64,000 nucleotides of DNA. Origin: Amycolatopsis coloradensis (GTDB lineage Bacteria; Actinomycetota; Actinomycetes; Mycobacteriales; Pseudonocardiaceae). The first letter of the stretch is position 1. Every line of letters begins with the position of its first letter. The position numbers were made by a program, and so were the translations under genes. The stretch is taken from assembly GCF_001953865.1 (NCBI RefSeq), contig NZ_MQUQ01000020.1:78098-142097 (forward strand), read 5' to 3'. This document shows positions 23,861-33,750 of the stretch, in pieces. The notes below the pieces were generated by a model. That model did no database searches. It was not told the origin of the DNA and saw only the letters and a list, made by a program, of their open reading frames with translations.

Positions 23861-26434
23861 CTAGAGTCCGGCCTGCGAGTCGAACTCACGGGCGGCCAGC
23901 GCCCGCACGATCCCGGCCCGGCCTTCCGACACGAGACGGCGCAGCGCCGCCGGGTGCTCCCCGGTCAGCCACTCGTCCGACGCCGTCACGGTCGCCGGCT
24001 CGACGGCCCACGACGGGTACAGCCCGACCACGGTCGGCTGGGCCCGCTCGCTGGAGCGCCGCTGCCACACCTCGTCGATGACGTCGAAGTAGCGCGTCAC
24101 GTAGTCGCCGAGCAGGTGCTTCTGGCCAGGGTGGGAGAAGCCGGTGATGAGCGAGTCGCTGACCGCGTTGGGCAGCTCGTCGTCGTACACCGCCCGCTGC
24201 CACGCGTCGGCCTTCGCCTCGCTGGTCGGCCGCAGCGCCCGCGAGCGCTCCGCCTGACGCCGTCCGGCGGCGGTGTCGTCCTTGGCGAGTTCCGCGCCGA
24301 TCTCGGGGTTCTCCGCCTTGCCGTGCGCGACGAGCGCCTGCAAGAGGCGCCAGCGCAGGTCGGTGTCGACGGTCAGGCCCTCTAGAGGCGCCGTGCCGTC
24401 GAGCCAGCCCGCGATGATCTGAAGCGTCTTCTCGTCGAGCACACACCCCGCGAGCGAGTTCACGAAGGCGAGCTGGTGGTCTGAACCGGCCTCCGCGCCC
24501 TGCGCCAGCTCCAGCAGCCGCGAGCTGAACTCCGGCCAGCCCTTGTCCGCCGCCCACGCCTTGTTCGCGTACGAGTTCAGCGCCGTCTGCGCCTGCAACA
24601 GCAGCCGCTGCACCACGCCGACCTCGGTCTCGGTGTGCACGCCGCGCTGGACCAGCGTGACGAAGTCGCGGGCCTTGAGCTCGGCCTCCCGCGTCATCTC
24701 CCACGCCGCCGACCAGCACAGCGTGCGGGGGAGCGGGTCGGTGATGTCGGCGATGCGGTCGATCAGCGTGGTCAGCGACGCCGGGTCGAGCCGCATCGTG
24801 CAGTAGGTCAGGTCGTCGTCGTTGACCAGCACGAGCTTGCAGGCGGGGAGGCCGACCAGTTCCGGCACCTCGGTGCGCTCGCCGTCGACGTCGAGTTCGA
24901 CGCGGTGCTTGCGGACGATCTTGCCGTTCTCGTCCTCGTCGTAGACACCGACCGCGACGCGATGCGTGCGCAGCTCACCGGCACCTGGCTTGGCACCGGT
25001 CTGCGTAACGGCGAAGGCGGTGTACGCGCCGTCGGCGCCGATCTCGTAGCGCGGGCTCAGCGAGTTGAGACCGGTGGTCTCCAGCCACTGCGCGCTCCAC
25101 CACGACAGGTCGCGGCCGGAGGCCTCTTCCAGTGCGCCCAGCAGGTCCGCCAGGGTCGCGTTGCTCCAGGCGTGCTTGCCGAAGTAGACCTTCAGGCCTT
25201 CGAGGAAGTGATCGAGCCCGACGTACGCAACGAGCTGCTTCAGGACACTCGCGCCCTTGGCGTAGGTGATGCCGTCGAAGTTCACCTCGACCGCGTGCAG
25301 GTCGACGATGTCCGCGGCGATCGGGTGCGTCGAAGGCAGCTGGTCCTGCCGGTACGCCCACGACTTCTCGATGTTCGCGAAGCTGGTCCACGCGTTCTTG
25401 TACTCGGTGGCCTCGGCCTGGGCCAGCACACTCGCGAAGGTCGCGAACGACTCGTTCAGCCACAGGTCGTCCCACCAGCGCATGGTGACCAGGTCGCCGA
25501 ACCACATGTGCGCCATCTCGTGCAGCAGCGTCTCGGCGCGGCGCTCGTAGGAGTAGCGCGTGACGCGGCTCCGGAAGACGTAGTCCTCCAGGAAGGTGAC
25601 GGCGCCGGCGTTCTCCATCGCGCCCGCGTTGAACTCGGGCACGAACAGCTGGTCGTACTTGGAAAACGGGTACGGGGTCGCGAACTTCTCGTGATAGAAG
25701 GCGAAACCCTGCTTGGTCTCGGTGAACAGCTTGTCCGCGTCCATGTGCTCGGCGAGCGAGGAGCGGCAGTAGATGCCGAGCGGGATCGTGCGCAGCTCGT
25801 CGGAGTACTCGTCGCGCCACTCGCTGTACGGGCCCGCGATCAGCGCGACCAGGTACGTCGAGATCCGCTCGGACACGGCGAAGACCGTGCGGACGGCCCC
25901 TTCCGGGGTCTCTTCGGCCGACTCGACCAGCGCGTTCGAAATGATCTTCCAGTCCTTCGGCGCGATCACGGTGAGCCGATAGACCGACTTGAGGTCGGGC
26001 TGGTCGAAGCAGGCGAACATGCGCTTGGCGTCGGCGGTCTCGAACTGCGTGTAGAGGTAGACCCCGTCGTCGACCGGGTCGACGAACCGGTGCAGGCCTT
26101 CGCCGGTGTTCATGTACCGGCAGACCGCGTCCACCACGAGTTCGTTCGACTCGGCGAGGCCCGGCAGCTCGACGCCCTTGTCCTCGACGTACCCGCTGAC
26201 GTCGAGTTCCGTCCCGTTGAGGACGGCCGACTCGATCCCCTCGGCGACGATGTCGATCCACGACGCTTCGCCGCTTCTGGCGCTCGCGAACTTGATCGTC
26301 GTCTTCGACGTGAAGGTCTTCTCACCGGGACCACCGCGGCCGTCGGTCAGATCGAGCTCGATGTCGTAGGACTCGACGTCGAGCAGCTCCGCGCGCAGCT
26401 TCGCTTGGTCTCGGGTCAGGTTGGGGGCGGGCAC
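23861..26434 (-). CDS. pepN: Aminopeptidase N (M1 zinc metallopeptidase)
   Basis: 857 residues. It has the M1 exopeptidase motif GAMENAG (near 273) and the zinc motif HEMAHMWFGD with the distant Glu in LWLNESFA. The long C-terminal ERAP1-like helical domain is complete. GTG 26434 is chosen because AGAGG lies five bases upstream and the product MPAPNLTRDQA then matches M. tuberculosis PepN (Rv2467); the frame could start two codons earlier. It releases N-terminal residues from peptides in the cytoplasm. Confidence 0.94.
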   Translation of the reverse strand: MPAPNLTRDQAKLRAELLDVESYDIELDLTDGRGGPGEKTFTSKTTIKFASARSGEASWIDIVAEGIESAVLNGTELDVSGYVEDKGVELPGLAESNELVVDAVCRYMNTGEGLHRFVDPVDDGVYLYTQFETADAKRMFACFDQPDLKSVYRLTVIAPKDWKIISNALVESAEETPEGAVRTVFAVSERISTYLVALIAGPYSEWRDEYSDELRTIPLGIYCRSSLAEHMDADKLFTETKQGFAFYHEKFATPYPFSKYDQLFVPEFNAGAMENAGAVTFLEDYVFRSRVTRYSYERRAETLLHEMAHMWFGDLVTMRWWDDLWLNESFATFASVLAQAEATEYKNAWTSFANIEKSWAYRQDQLPSTHPIAADIVDLHAVEVNFDGITYAKGASVLKQLVAYVGLDHFLEGLKVYFGKHAWSNATLADLLGALEEASGRDLSWWSAQWLETTGLNSLSPRYEIGADGAYTAFAVTQTGAKPGAGELRTHRVAVGVYDEDENGKIVRKHRVELDVDGERTEVPELVGLPACKLVLVNDDDLTYCTMRLDPASLTTLIDRIADITDPLPRTLCWSAAWEMTREAELKARDFVTLVQRGVHTETEVGVVQRLLLQAQTALNSYANKAWAADKGWPEFSSRLLELAQGAEAGSDHQLAFVNSLAGCVLDEKTLQIIAGWLDGTAPLEGLTVDTDLRWRLLQALVAHGKAENPEIGAELAKDDTAAGRRQAERSRALRPTSEAKADAWQRAVYDDELPNAVSDSLITGFSHPGQKHLLGDYVTRYFDVIDEVWQRRSSERAQPTVVGLYPSWAVEPATVTASDEWLTGEHPAALRRLVSEGRAGIVRALAAREFDSQAGL

Positions 26435-26602
26435 TGGCACCTCTGGTCATCGGTATCGGTTTTGGTTTCCAACTACAGGCATCCAATCATGTCCAGGCCG
26501 GTGCTGACGACGGGAACAACGCCGATGGCCCCGATGTTGGCCGCTGTGTAGCACTCCGTGTGTACCGGCCCACCCCGCAGACGATGGCACTGGGAGAACT
26601 TG

Positions 26603-27223
26603 ATGACCGCCCCGTCCGAGACGACCAAGGTCGACTTCTACTTCGACCCGATCTGCCCCTTCGCCTGGATCAGCTCGCGCTGGATCCTCGAAGTGGCGAA
26701 GCACCGCGACCTCGACCTGAGGTTCCGGATCATGAGCCTGTCCGAGCTCAACAGTGGCCGTGAGGACCTTCCTGAGCAGTACAAGGAGCTTCTCGACCGC
26801 GGCTGGGGCCCGGTCCGCGTCGCGACCGCGCTGGCGCAGAAGAACGGCGAGGAGGCCCTGCGCGACTTCTACACGGAGTTCGGCACCCGCCACCACAACC
26901 AGGGCGACAAGGACATCCCGAAGGTCATCAAGGAGACCCTCGAGGCCATCGGCGCCCCGGCCGAGCTGGCCGACGCCGCGGAGTCGGCCGAGTACGACGA
27001 AGCGCTGAAAAAGAGTCACTACGAAGGTATGAATCCGGTCGGAATGGATGTCGGCACCCCGACCATCCACATCGACGGCGTCGCCTTCTTCGGCCCGGTG
27101 CTCAGCTCGATCCCGCGCGGCGAAGACGCCGTCAAGGTCTTCGACGGCGCCCGCGCGCTGGCGAGCTACCCGGACTTCTTCGAGCTGAAGCGCACCCGGA
27201 CCGGGGATCTCAACTTCGACTAA
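26603..27223 (+). CDS. DsbA-family mycothiol-dependent oxidoreductase (Rv2466c-like), single-Cys active site
   Basis: About 206 residues with a thioredoxin fold carrying a helical insert, as in Rv2466c, a mycothiol-dependent nitroreductase. WILEVAKHRDL, EDLPEQYKEL, NQGDKDI, KKSHYEGMNPVGMDVGTPTIHIDG and SYPDFFELKRTRT match that protein along its length. The active site is FDPICPFAW: Cys18 is kept but the second Cys of CPWC is Ala. This leaves a monothiol mechanism with mycothiol as co-substrate. ATG 26603 follows GGGAGAAC. Its TAA overlaps the next gene's stop. Confidence 0.9.
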   Translation: MTAPSETTKVDFYFDPICPFAWISSRWILEVAKHRDLDLRFRIMSLSELNSGREDLPEQYKELLDRGWGPVRVATALAQKNGEEALRDFYTEFGTRHHNQGDKDIPKVIKETLEAIGAPAELADAAESAEYDEALKKSHYEGMNPVGMDVGTPTIHIDGVAFFGPVLSSIPRGEDAVKVFDGARALASYPDFFELKRTRTGDLNFD

Positions 27224-28023
27224 GAGGTCGCGAGTGCGGCCTTGGTGACATCGCCGGGGTAGGAAGACCTCGCGACGGCTTCGTCCGTCGTGAGGTCACC
27301 CGCGGCGACCTGTGCCTTGAGCGCGATGAGTTCCCGCAGCCCTTCGCGGTGTTTCTCGATGAAGGCGGTGTCGACCGGGTCTCCGTGCCCGGCGACGACG
27401 GTCTTCGGCTCCAGCGCGAGGATCTCGTCCATCACGCGGACCCACTCCGCGAGTGAGCTGTCCTCGTTGAAGGAGAAAGCGCTGAAGCCCGCTTCGGCGT
27501 TCTCGACGGCGTCACCCGCGTAGATGATCCCGACGTCGGGGACTTGCACGAACAGGTCGTGATCGGTGTGGGCGCGGCCGAGGAACCGCAGCACGACCAC
27601 GCGGCCACCGAGGTGGATCTCGGCCGTGTCGGCAACCGGACGGTTCGGCACGGTGATCTCGGTGCGTTCCAGCGCCTTCGCCATCTCGGGACGGTTTTCG
27701 GCCAGGTAGTGCTCGATCCACTTACGCCGCGCACCCTCGCCATAGGTGGTCAGTTCGGCCAGGCAGCCTTCGTGCGCCCAGACGTCGCAGGGCAGGAAAG
27801 CCGTCGTGCCGAAGGCGTGGTCGAAATGCGCGTGGGTGTAGACGACCGACCACGGCAGCGGCGTGATCTCCCGGACCGCCGCGGCGAGTTCGGCGCCTTG
27901 CTCGACGTCACCGCGGACATCGACGACCAGGCAGCGGTCAGTGCCGACGACCAGGCCGACGGTCAGGTCCAGCTCCTCGTAGCGGCGGGCGTACACGCCG
28001 TCCGCGAGTTCGAGCCAAGTCAC
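27220..28023 (-). CDS. Metallo-beta-lactamase-fold hydrolase
   Basis: 267 residues from GTG 28023. The metal motif THAHFDHAFG (HxHxDH), the later His in GRAHTDHD, Asp in YAGDAVENAE and His in VAGHGDPVD complete a two-metal site. There is no signal peptide, so it is a cytoplasmic hydrolase rather than a secreted lactamase; SoxH- or glyoxalase II-like roles are possible. Its GTG overlaps the upstream stop by four bases (GTGA), so it is co-translated with the ComB-like gene. Confidence 0.88.
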   Translation of the reverse strand: MTWLELADGVYARRYEELDLTVGLVVGTDRCLVVDVRGDVEQGAELAAAVREITPLPWSVVYTHAHFDHAFGTTAFLPCDVWAHEGCLAELTTYGEGARRKWIEHYLAENRPEMAKALERTEITVPNRPVADTAEIHLGGRVVVLRFLGRAHTDHDLFVQVPDVGIIYAGDAVENAEAGFSAFSFNEDSSLAEWVRVMDEILALEPKTVVAGHGDPVDTAFIEKHREGLRELIALKAQVAAGDLTTDEAVARSSYPGDVTKAALATS

Positions 28024-28739
28024 AGGTCCTCCAGTATTCCGTTGCGCAGCACCGGAACCATGCTGCTCATGTCGAGCTGTGCGGCGAGGGTGACGTCGTT
28101 TCCGTGCCCGGCCGCGGCGAGTTCGCGTCCTGAGGAGCACTCTGCCAGTGCTTCGGGGATGTCGGTCGCTTTCGCCGCGACGGCGGCGAGACGGGCTTCG
28201 GCGGACAGGCGGCCGTAGCCGCTCAGTGCGGCCACGATCGCGCCCGCGCCGAGCTGGTCCTCGACGCACGGCCTGAGCGGTCCGAACGTCTTGACTTCGG
28301 TGCGGATGTCGATACCCCAGCGTTCCCCGGCCGGGATGACGCCGATCGGACTGCCGTCCGCGAGTTCGGCCGCGCGGGCGGCGACGGCGGTCGCGTTGCG
28401 CAGGCATCCCGCCAGGACGACGGCACCGGCCGTGGCGGCGGCGTCGCACAGCGTGGCGCCGTTGGGCGAAGGGAGCGCCAGAAGCGTGCCGGAAGGGATT
28501 TCCGTCACAGACGAAGGTCGCAAGGTCCAGTGCTTTTCACCCGCGAGGGTGGCGCCTCGCGCTTTTGCGGCCTCCTCACCGCGCTGATCGTGCCAGCGAA
28601 CGGGCAGCACTCGGCCGCCGTTGCCGAGCACGAGATCCGTTGTGGTGCAAAAGGAAAGCACGTCGACGACGACGAGAACGGCGCAGTCCGCGCCCAAGGC
28701 GGCGACGCCCTCGCTTCCCCATTCGAGTCTGATGTCCAC
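28020..28739 (-). CDS. 2-phosphosulfolactate phosphatase family protein (ComB-like)
   Basis: About 239 residues. VVVDVLSFCTTTDL, LPSPNGATLCDAA, LAGCLRNATAVA, VIPAGERW and VEDQLGAGAIVAAL match the ComB fold, whose founding member makes sulfolactate for coenzyme M in archaea. Bacterial relatives lack that pathway, so the substrate here is open. GTG 28739 is chosen (DIRLEWG follows); a GTG two codons earlier is equally possible. It diverges from rpiB 45 bases away and overlaps the hydrolase gene. Confidence 0.8.
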   Translation of the reverse strand: MDIRLEWGSEGVAALGADCAVLVVVDVLSFCTTTDLVLGNGGRVLPVRWHDQRGEEAAKARGATLAGEKHWTLRPSSVTEIPSGTLLALPSPNGATLCDAAATAGAVVLAGCLRNATAVAARAAELADGSPIGVIPAGERWGIDIRTEVKTFGPLRPCVEDQLGAGAIVAALSGYGRLSAEARLAAVAAKATDIPEALAECSSGRELAAAGHGNDVTLAAQLDMSSMVPVLRNGILEDL

Positions 28740-28784
28740 CCCCACAGCATGCTCGCCCCGGAACGTGATGGCAGACTCCGCGCT

Positions 28785-29258
28785 GTGCGTGTTTACCTTG
28801 GCTCCGACCATGCCGGTTTCGAACTGAAGAACCACCTCGTGGCCCACCTCAAGGAGCAGGGCCACGACGTCGAGGACGTCGGCCCCTTCGTCTACGACGC
28901 GGTGGACGACTACCCCGCGTTCTGCATCGAGACGGCCCGCCGGGTCGTCTCGGACGAGGGCAGCCTCGGCATCGTCGTCGGCGGTTCCGGCAACGGCGAG
29001 CAGATCGCGGCCAACAAGGTCAAGGGCGCTCGCGCTGGCCTCGCGTGGAGCGTCGAGACCGCGAAGCTCACCCGCGAGCACAACCACGCCCAGCTGATCG
29101 GTGTCGGCGCGCGGATGCACACCACCGAAGAGGCCACCGAGATCGTCGAGGCGTTCCTCGCGACCCCGCCGAGCCCGGACGAGCGCCACGGCCGCCGCGT
29201 CCAGCAGATCCTGGACTACGAGAACACCGGCTGGCCGCCGCCGCTGCCCGAGCACTGA
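28785..29258 (+). CDS. rpiB: Ribose-5-phosphate isomerase B
   Basis: 157 residues starting MRVYLGSDHAGFELK, with catalytic Cys in DDYPAFCIETA and GSGNGEQIAANKVKGARAGLAW and EHNHAQLIGVGARMHT. These are RpiB/LacAB family hallmarks and agree closely with Rv2465c. It interconverts ribulose 5-phosphate and ribose 5-phosphate in the pentose phosphate pathway. GTG 28785 fits the family start. The nei gene begins one base after the stop, so the two form an operon. Confidence 0.95.
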   Translation: MRVYLGSDHAGFELKNHLVAHLKEQGHDVEDVGPFVYDAVDDYPAFCIETARRVVSDEGSLGIVVGGSGNGEQIAANKVKGARAGLAWSVETAKLTREHNHAQLIGVGARMHTTEEATEIVEAFLATPPSPDERHGRRVQQILDYENTGWPPPLPEH

Positions 29259-29259
29259 C

Positions 29260-30069
29260 ATGCCCGAGGGGCATACGCTCCATCGCCTGGCACGTCTGCA
29301 CAAACGCCGTTTCGCCGGTCACCCGGTCGAAGTGAGCAGTCCGCAGGGACGCTTCGGCACCGAAGCGTCCCGTTTGGACGGCAGGGTGCTGGTGAAGGCC
29401 GAGGCGTACGGGAAACACCTGTTCCACGACTACGGTCCACACGGGACGGTGCACATCCATCTCGGCCTGTACGGAACGTTCTCCGACGAGCCGCTGCCGG
29501 TGGGCGAACCGATCGGGCAGGTCCGGATGCGGCTGGTCGGCCCGACGCATTCCGCCGACCTGCGCGGACCGAACCAGTGCGAACTCTTGGACGCGCCGCG
29601 CGTCGACGCGATCAAGGCCCGCCTGGGGCCGGACCCGCTGCGCCGGGACGCGAAGCCGGACAAGGCGTGGGAACGGATCTCCCGCTCCAAGACGTCGATC
29701 GCGGCGTTGCTGATGGACCAGTCGGTACTGGCGGGCGTCGGCAACGTGTACCGCGCCGAGGTGCTGTTCCGGCACGGTGTCGCCCCGCTCGTTCCCGGCC
29801 GCGCGCTCGATCGCGAGTTGTGGGGCGACATGTGGGCGGATCTCGTGACGCTCATGCGGCACGGTGTCCGGGTGGGACGGATCGACACGGTCGCGCCGGA
29901 GCATCTGCCCGAGGCGACCGGCCGCGCGCCGCGGCAGGACCGGCACGGGGGCGAGGTCTACGTCTACCGTCGCGAGGGGATGCCTTGTCTCGTTTGCGGG
30001 ACTCCGGTGCTGCGGAGCGACCTGGCGGCTCGGAACCTCTTCTGGTGCCCCACCTGCCAGCCCGCTTGA
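29260..30069 (+). CDS. nei: Endonuclease VIII/Fpg-type DNA glycosylase
   Basis: 269 residues beginning MPEGHTLHR; Pro2 is the catalytic amine and Glu3 the proton shuttle. The helix-two-turn-helix (LAGVGNVYRAEVLF) and a C-terminal zinc finger (CLVC...CPTC, residues ~243-266) are intact. It removes oxidised pyrimidines and cleaves the strand. It corresponds to Rv2464c, downstream of rpiB. All key residues are present, so it is likely active. Confidence 0.94.
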   Translation: MPEGHTLHRLARLHKRRFAGHPVEVSSPQGRFGTEASRLDGRVLVKAEAYGKHLFHDYGPHGTVHIHLGLYGTFSDEPLPVGEPIGQVRMRLVGPTHSADLRGPNQCELLDAPRVDAIKARLGPDPLRRDAKPDKAWERISRSKTSIAALLMDQSVLAGVGNVYRAEVLFRHGVAPLVPGRALDRELWGDMWADLVTLMRHGVRVGRIDTVAPEHLPEATGRAPRQDRHGGEVYVYRREGMPCLVCGTPVLRSDLAARNLFWCPTCQPA

Positions 30070-30141
30070 TCCCCAGCGGCACCTTTGCTGTGGGGTGCGC
30101 TCGGACCGGCCGACGCTGAACGCCACAGGATGAAAAGCCCC

Positions 30142-30196
30142 TGTTATGAACGGACCTTTCATAACAAGATTTGTTATGAAAGGTCCGTTCATAACA
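30142..30196. terminator. Perfect palindrome, family P2 copy 2
   Basis: Two 25-base arms (30142-30166, 30172-30196) pair perfectly around AGATT between convergent genes. Each arm is itself nearly palindromic, beginning TGTTATGAA and ending TTCATAACA, so alternative small hairpins are possible. It shares its core with 18364-18410. Confidence 0.8.
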
Positions 30197-30206
30197 TCTC
30201 TCAGGG

Positions 30207-30956
30207 CTAGAAGTCGAAGCCGCCGCCGTCGAACCCGCCACCATCGAACCCGCCACCGTCGAAGCCACCGGCGTCACCGCCACCGTCGGCGGCCCCTGCG
30301 TCCTCCTGGCCCGCGTCGTAGCCCGACTCCCAGGCCGACGCGCTCGCGATCCCGGCCATCCCGGAGAACATCGCGCTGAACAGCAGCATCGAACCGAGAC
30401 CCCAGGCGCCGGCGACGAGCGCGGGCTTCCACCACGGCTCGCTGTACCAGCCCTGCGGCACCGGGCGGCCCGCCACGCGGCCACCGGGGTAGTAGTGCGG
30501 CGTCCGCTGGCTCGGGTCCGGCGAAGCCTCGTAGTGCTCGCCCTCGACGTCGACGGAGCGGTGCTCGGTGACCTTGCCCGCGCGGTCGCGCTCTTCGCTG
30601 CCGGGCAGTTCCGGACCGGGGTCCATGCCCATCGCGAGCCGGGCGGCGCGGACGTAGTAGAGGCCCTCGATGGCCGTTTCGCGCACCAGCCGGGCCTGCT
30701 CGATGCTCTGCGCCTGCTCCATCTGGGAGCCCGCCGCGGTGAAGCGTTCGGACGCGTCCGCCATCGCCTGCTGGGAGGCGGTGTCCGTGCCGGTGATGTT
30801 CATGACCTGACCGCCGAGTCGCTCGACGAGGCGCCGTGCGTCGGCTTTCGCGTCGTCCAGCCGGCGTTTCTTGGCCGCCGCCTGGGATTTCGCGAAGTAG
30901 ATGCCGCCGCCGACCACGACGACGAGGAGCACGATCAGGAAGATCGCGGTGCCCAT
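30207..30956 (-). CDS. Two-helix membrane protein with C-terminal GGGFD repeats
   Basis: 249 residues: an N-terminal helix (AIFLIVLLVVVVGGGIYFA), a long charged coiled-coil-like part (residues ~27-110), a proline/tyrosine-rich linker (HYYPGGR, WYSEPWWKPAL), a second helix (ALVAGAWGLGSMLLFSAMF) and a tail with four GGGFD units. Similar proteins are annotated as hypothetical or DUF1542-like in actinobacteria. The Gly/Phe tail resembles the surface-exposed low-complexity tails of stress proteins. Function unknown. Confidence 0.78.
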   Translation of the reverse strand: MGTAIFLIVLLVVVVGGGIYFAKSQAAAKKRRLDDAKADARRLVERLGGQVMNITGTDTASQQAMADASERFTAAGSQMEQAQSIEQARLVRETAIEGLYYVRAARLAMGMDPGPELPGSEERDRAGKVTEHRSVDVEGEHYEASPDPSQRTPHYYPGGRVAGRPVPQGWYSEPWWKPALVAGAWGLGSMLLFSAMFSGMAGIASASAWESGYDAGQEDAGAADGGGDAGGFDGGGFDGGGFDGGGFDF

Positions 30957-31061
30957 GGGTTCACTCCAGGAATCGTTCGGCCTTTGCCCGGATCAACGCG
31001 GCCGGTGTGCCGGGGGTTCCCGCAGGTGCTCCCGGTCACCGCGCACACTGGCGTGGCAAAC

Positions 31062-31075
31062 TAGAACACGTTATA
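31062..31075. promoter_or_regulatory. KstR-type operator upstream of the LLM oxidoreductase gene
   Basis: TAGAACACGTTATA fits every fixed position of the KstR consensus TnnAACnnGTTnnA. It ends ten bases before the ATG, where a repressor would block initiation. KstR is the TetR-family repressor of steroid catabolism in actinobacteria; binding here is inference. Confidence 0.5.
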
Positions 31076-31085
31076 GTTCGTCCCC

Positions 31086-31961
31086 ATGAAGTTCACCCTG
31101 TCGATCGCGATGAATCCGCTCGATCAACTGGGCGAGCTCGCCCGCGCCGCCGAAGAGGCGGGGTTCTCCTCGATCGCGCTCCCGGATTCCCTGTTCTATT
31201 CCGAAACGGTTTCGGCCGACTATCCGTACACCCCCGACGGCAGCCGGTTCTGGACCGAGGAGACGCCGTGGGCCGATCCGCTGGTCGCGGCCGCCTCGAT
31301 GGGCGCGGTCACCGAACGGCTCACCTTCTACACCTCCGTGCTCAAACTCGGCTCCCGCAACCCGGTCCTGCTCGCCCGCCAGGTCAACTCGGTCGCGGCG
31401 CTGACCGGCGGCCGCTTCGGCCTCGGGCTCGGCGTCGGCTGGTCGCCGGAGGAATTCCGCTGGTGCGGCGCCCCGTACGAGAAGCGCGGCAAGCGCGTGG
31501 ACGAGGCCATCGATGTCCTGCGGCTGATCCTCGACGGCGGGATGGTCGAGTTCCACGGCGAGTTCTTCGACTTCGACAAGCTCCGCATGAGCCCGGCACC
31601 GCCGTCGCGCGTGCCGTTCTACATCGGCGGCCACACCGACGTCGCGCTGCGCCGGGCCGCACGCGTCGCCGACGGCTGGTCGTCGGCGATGATGAAGTTC
31701 GACGACCTCCGCGACACCATCGCCAAAGTGCGCGGGCTGCTGGCCGAGCAGGGCCGCGCCGAAGACCCGTTCGAGTACCAGGCCGTCTGCATCGACAAGT
31801 TCGGTCTCGACGGTTACCGCGAGCAGGGCGACATCGGCGTCACCGACATCATCACCATGCCGTGGGTGTTCGACGGCCTCGGTTTCGACGCGGAAGTCGG
31901 ACCGAAGCTGGATTCCATCAAGAAGTTCGGCGACGAGATCATCGCGAAGATCGGAGACTGA
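31086..31961 (+). CDS. LLM-class F420-dependent oxidoreductase
   Basis: 291 residues with the luciferase-like TIM barrel: MKFTLSIAMNPLDQLGELARAAEEAGFSSIALPDS, LKLGSRNPVLLARQVNSVAALTGGRFGLGLGVGW and YIGGHTDVALRRAARVADGW. These match F420-dependent members rather than FMN ones. It probably reduces or oxidises an unknown organic substrate. A SnoaL-like gene follows three bases later, and a KstR-type box overlaps the promoter, so a steroid or lipid-ring substrate is plausible but not shown. Confidence 0.88.
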   Translation: MKFTLSIAMNPLDQLGELARAAEEAGFSSIALPDSLFYSETVSADYPYTPDGSRFWTEETPWADPLVAAASMGAVTERLTFYTSVLKLGSRNPVLLARQVNSVAALTGGRFGLGLGVGWSPEEFRWCGAPYEKRGKRVDEAIDVLRLILDGGMVEFHGEFFDFDKLRMSPAPPSRVPFYIGGHTDVALRRAARVADGWSSAMMKFDDLRDTIAKVRGLLAEQGRAEDPFEYQAVCIDKFGLDGYREQGDIGVTDIITMPWVFDGLGFDAEVGPKLDSIKKFGDEIIAKIGD

Positions 31962-31964
31962 GCC

Positions 31965-32435
31965 ATGGGTGTCGACGTCTGCTGGGATCCGGCCGCCGCG
32001 CAGCCGCCCGCGCGCCAGGCCGCGTTCCGCTCGATGACCGCCGTCACCGCCGGGGACAAGGCCGCGTGGCTCGAACTCTTCGCCGGGGACGCCGTCGTCG
32101 AGGACCCGATCGGCCCGTCCATGTTCGACGAGGAGGGCAAAGGCCACCACGGGCAAGACGGGATCAGTGCCTTCTGGGACAAGACGATCGCGAACGTCGA
32201 GCGTTTCCAGTTCACCGTTCGTGATTCGCACGCGGCCGGTGACGAGGTCGCGAACGTCGGGACGATCACGACGTACCTGCCCGGCGGCTACCGCGTCGAC
32301 ACCGACGGCGTGTTCGTCTACCGGGTGCGCGAGGACGGGCTGATCGTGTCGATGCGGGCGTTCTGGGAGACCGAGCGCGCCATGGCCACCGCCAGGAAAG
32401 CCGAAGACCAGGACAAGCTCAGCGAGGCGCTATGA
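31965..32435 (+). CDS. SnoaL/ketosteroid isomerase-like protein
   Basis: 156 residues with an NTF2-like cone fold: FRSMTAVTAGDKAAWLELFAGDAVVEDPIGPSMF at the start and a C-terminal VRVREDGLIVSMRAFWE strand. EDPIGP at the pocket mouth is typical of SnoaL/KSI relatives. It is co-transcribed with the LLM oxidoreductase and may act on the same substrate, as an isomerase or hydratase. No catalytic pair can be assigned with certainty. Confidence 0.82.
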   Translation: MGVDVCWDPAAAQPPARQAAFRSMTAVTAGDKAAWLELFAGDAVVEDPIGPSMFDEEGKGHHGQDGISAFWDKTIANVERFQFTVRDSHAAGDEVANVGTITTYLPGGYRVDTDGVFVYRVREDGLIVSMRAFWETERAMATARKAEDQDKLSEAL

Positions 32436-32444
32436 CTGTCTACA

Positions 32445-32491
32445 AAGGACGCTACGGATCGAATCGTCCGATTGAACGGCCGTACGTCCTT
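32445..32491. terminator. Hairpin between the SnoaL and sigma factor genes
   Basis: AAGGACGCTACGG (32445-32457) pairs with CCGTACGTCCTT (32480-32491) with one bulged base. An inner AATCG/CGATT stem fills the loop. It lies between convergent genes. Confidence 0.65.
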
Positions 32492-32505
32492 CACGGATCA
32501 CTCAT

Positions 32506-33723
<1,218 letters not shown>

Positions 33724-33750
33724 GACGCCAGTCTTACCGCACCGCGGTCG

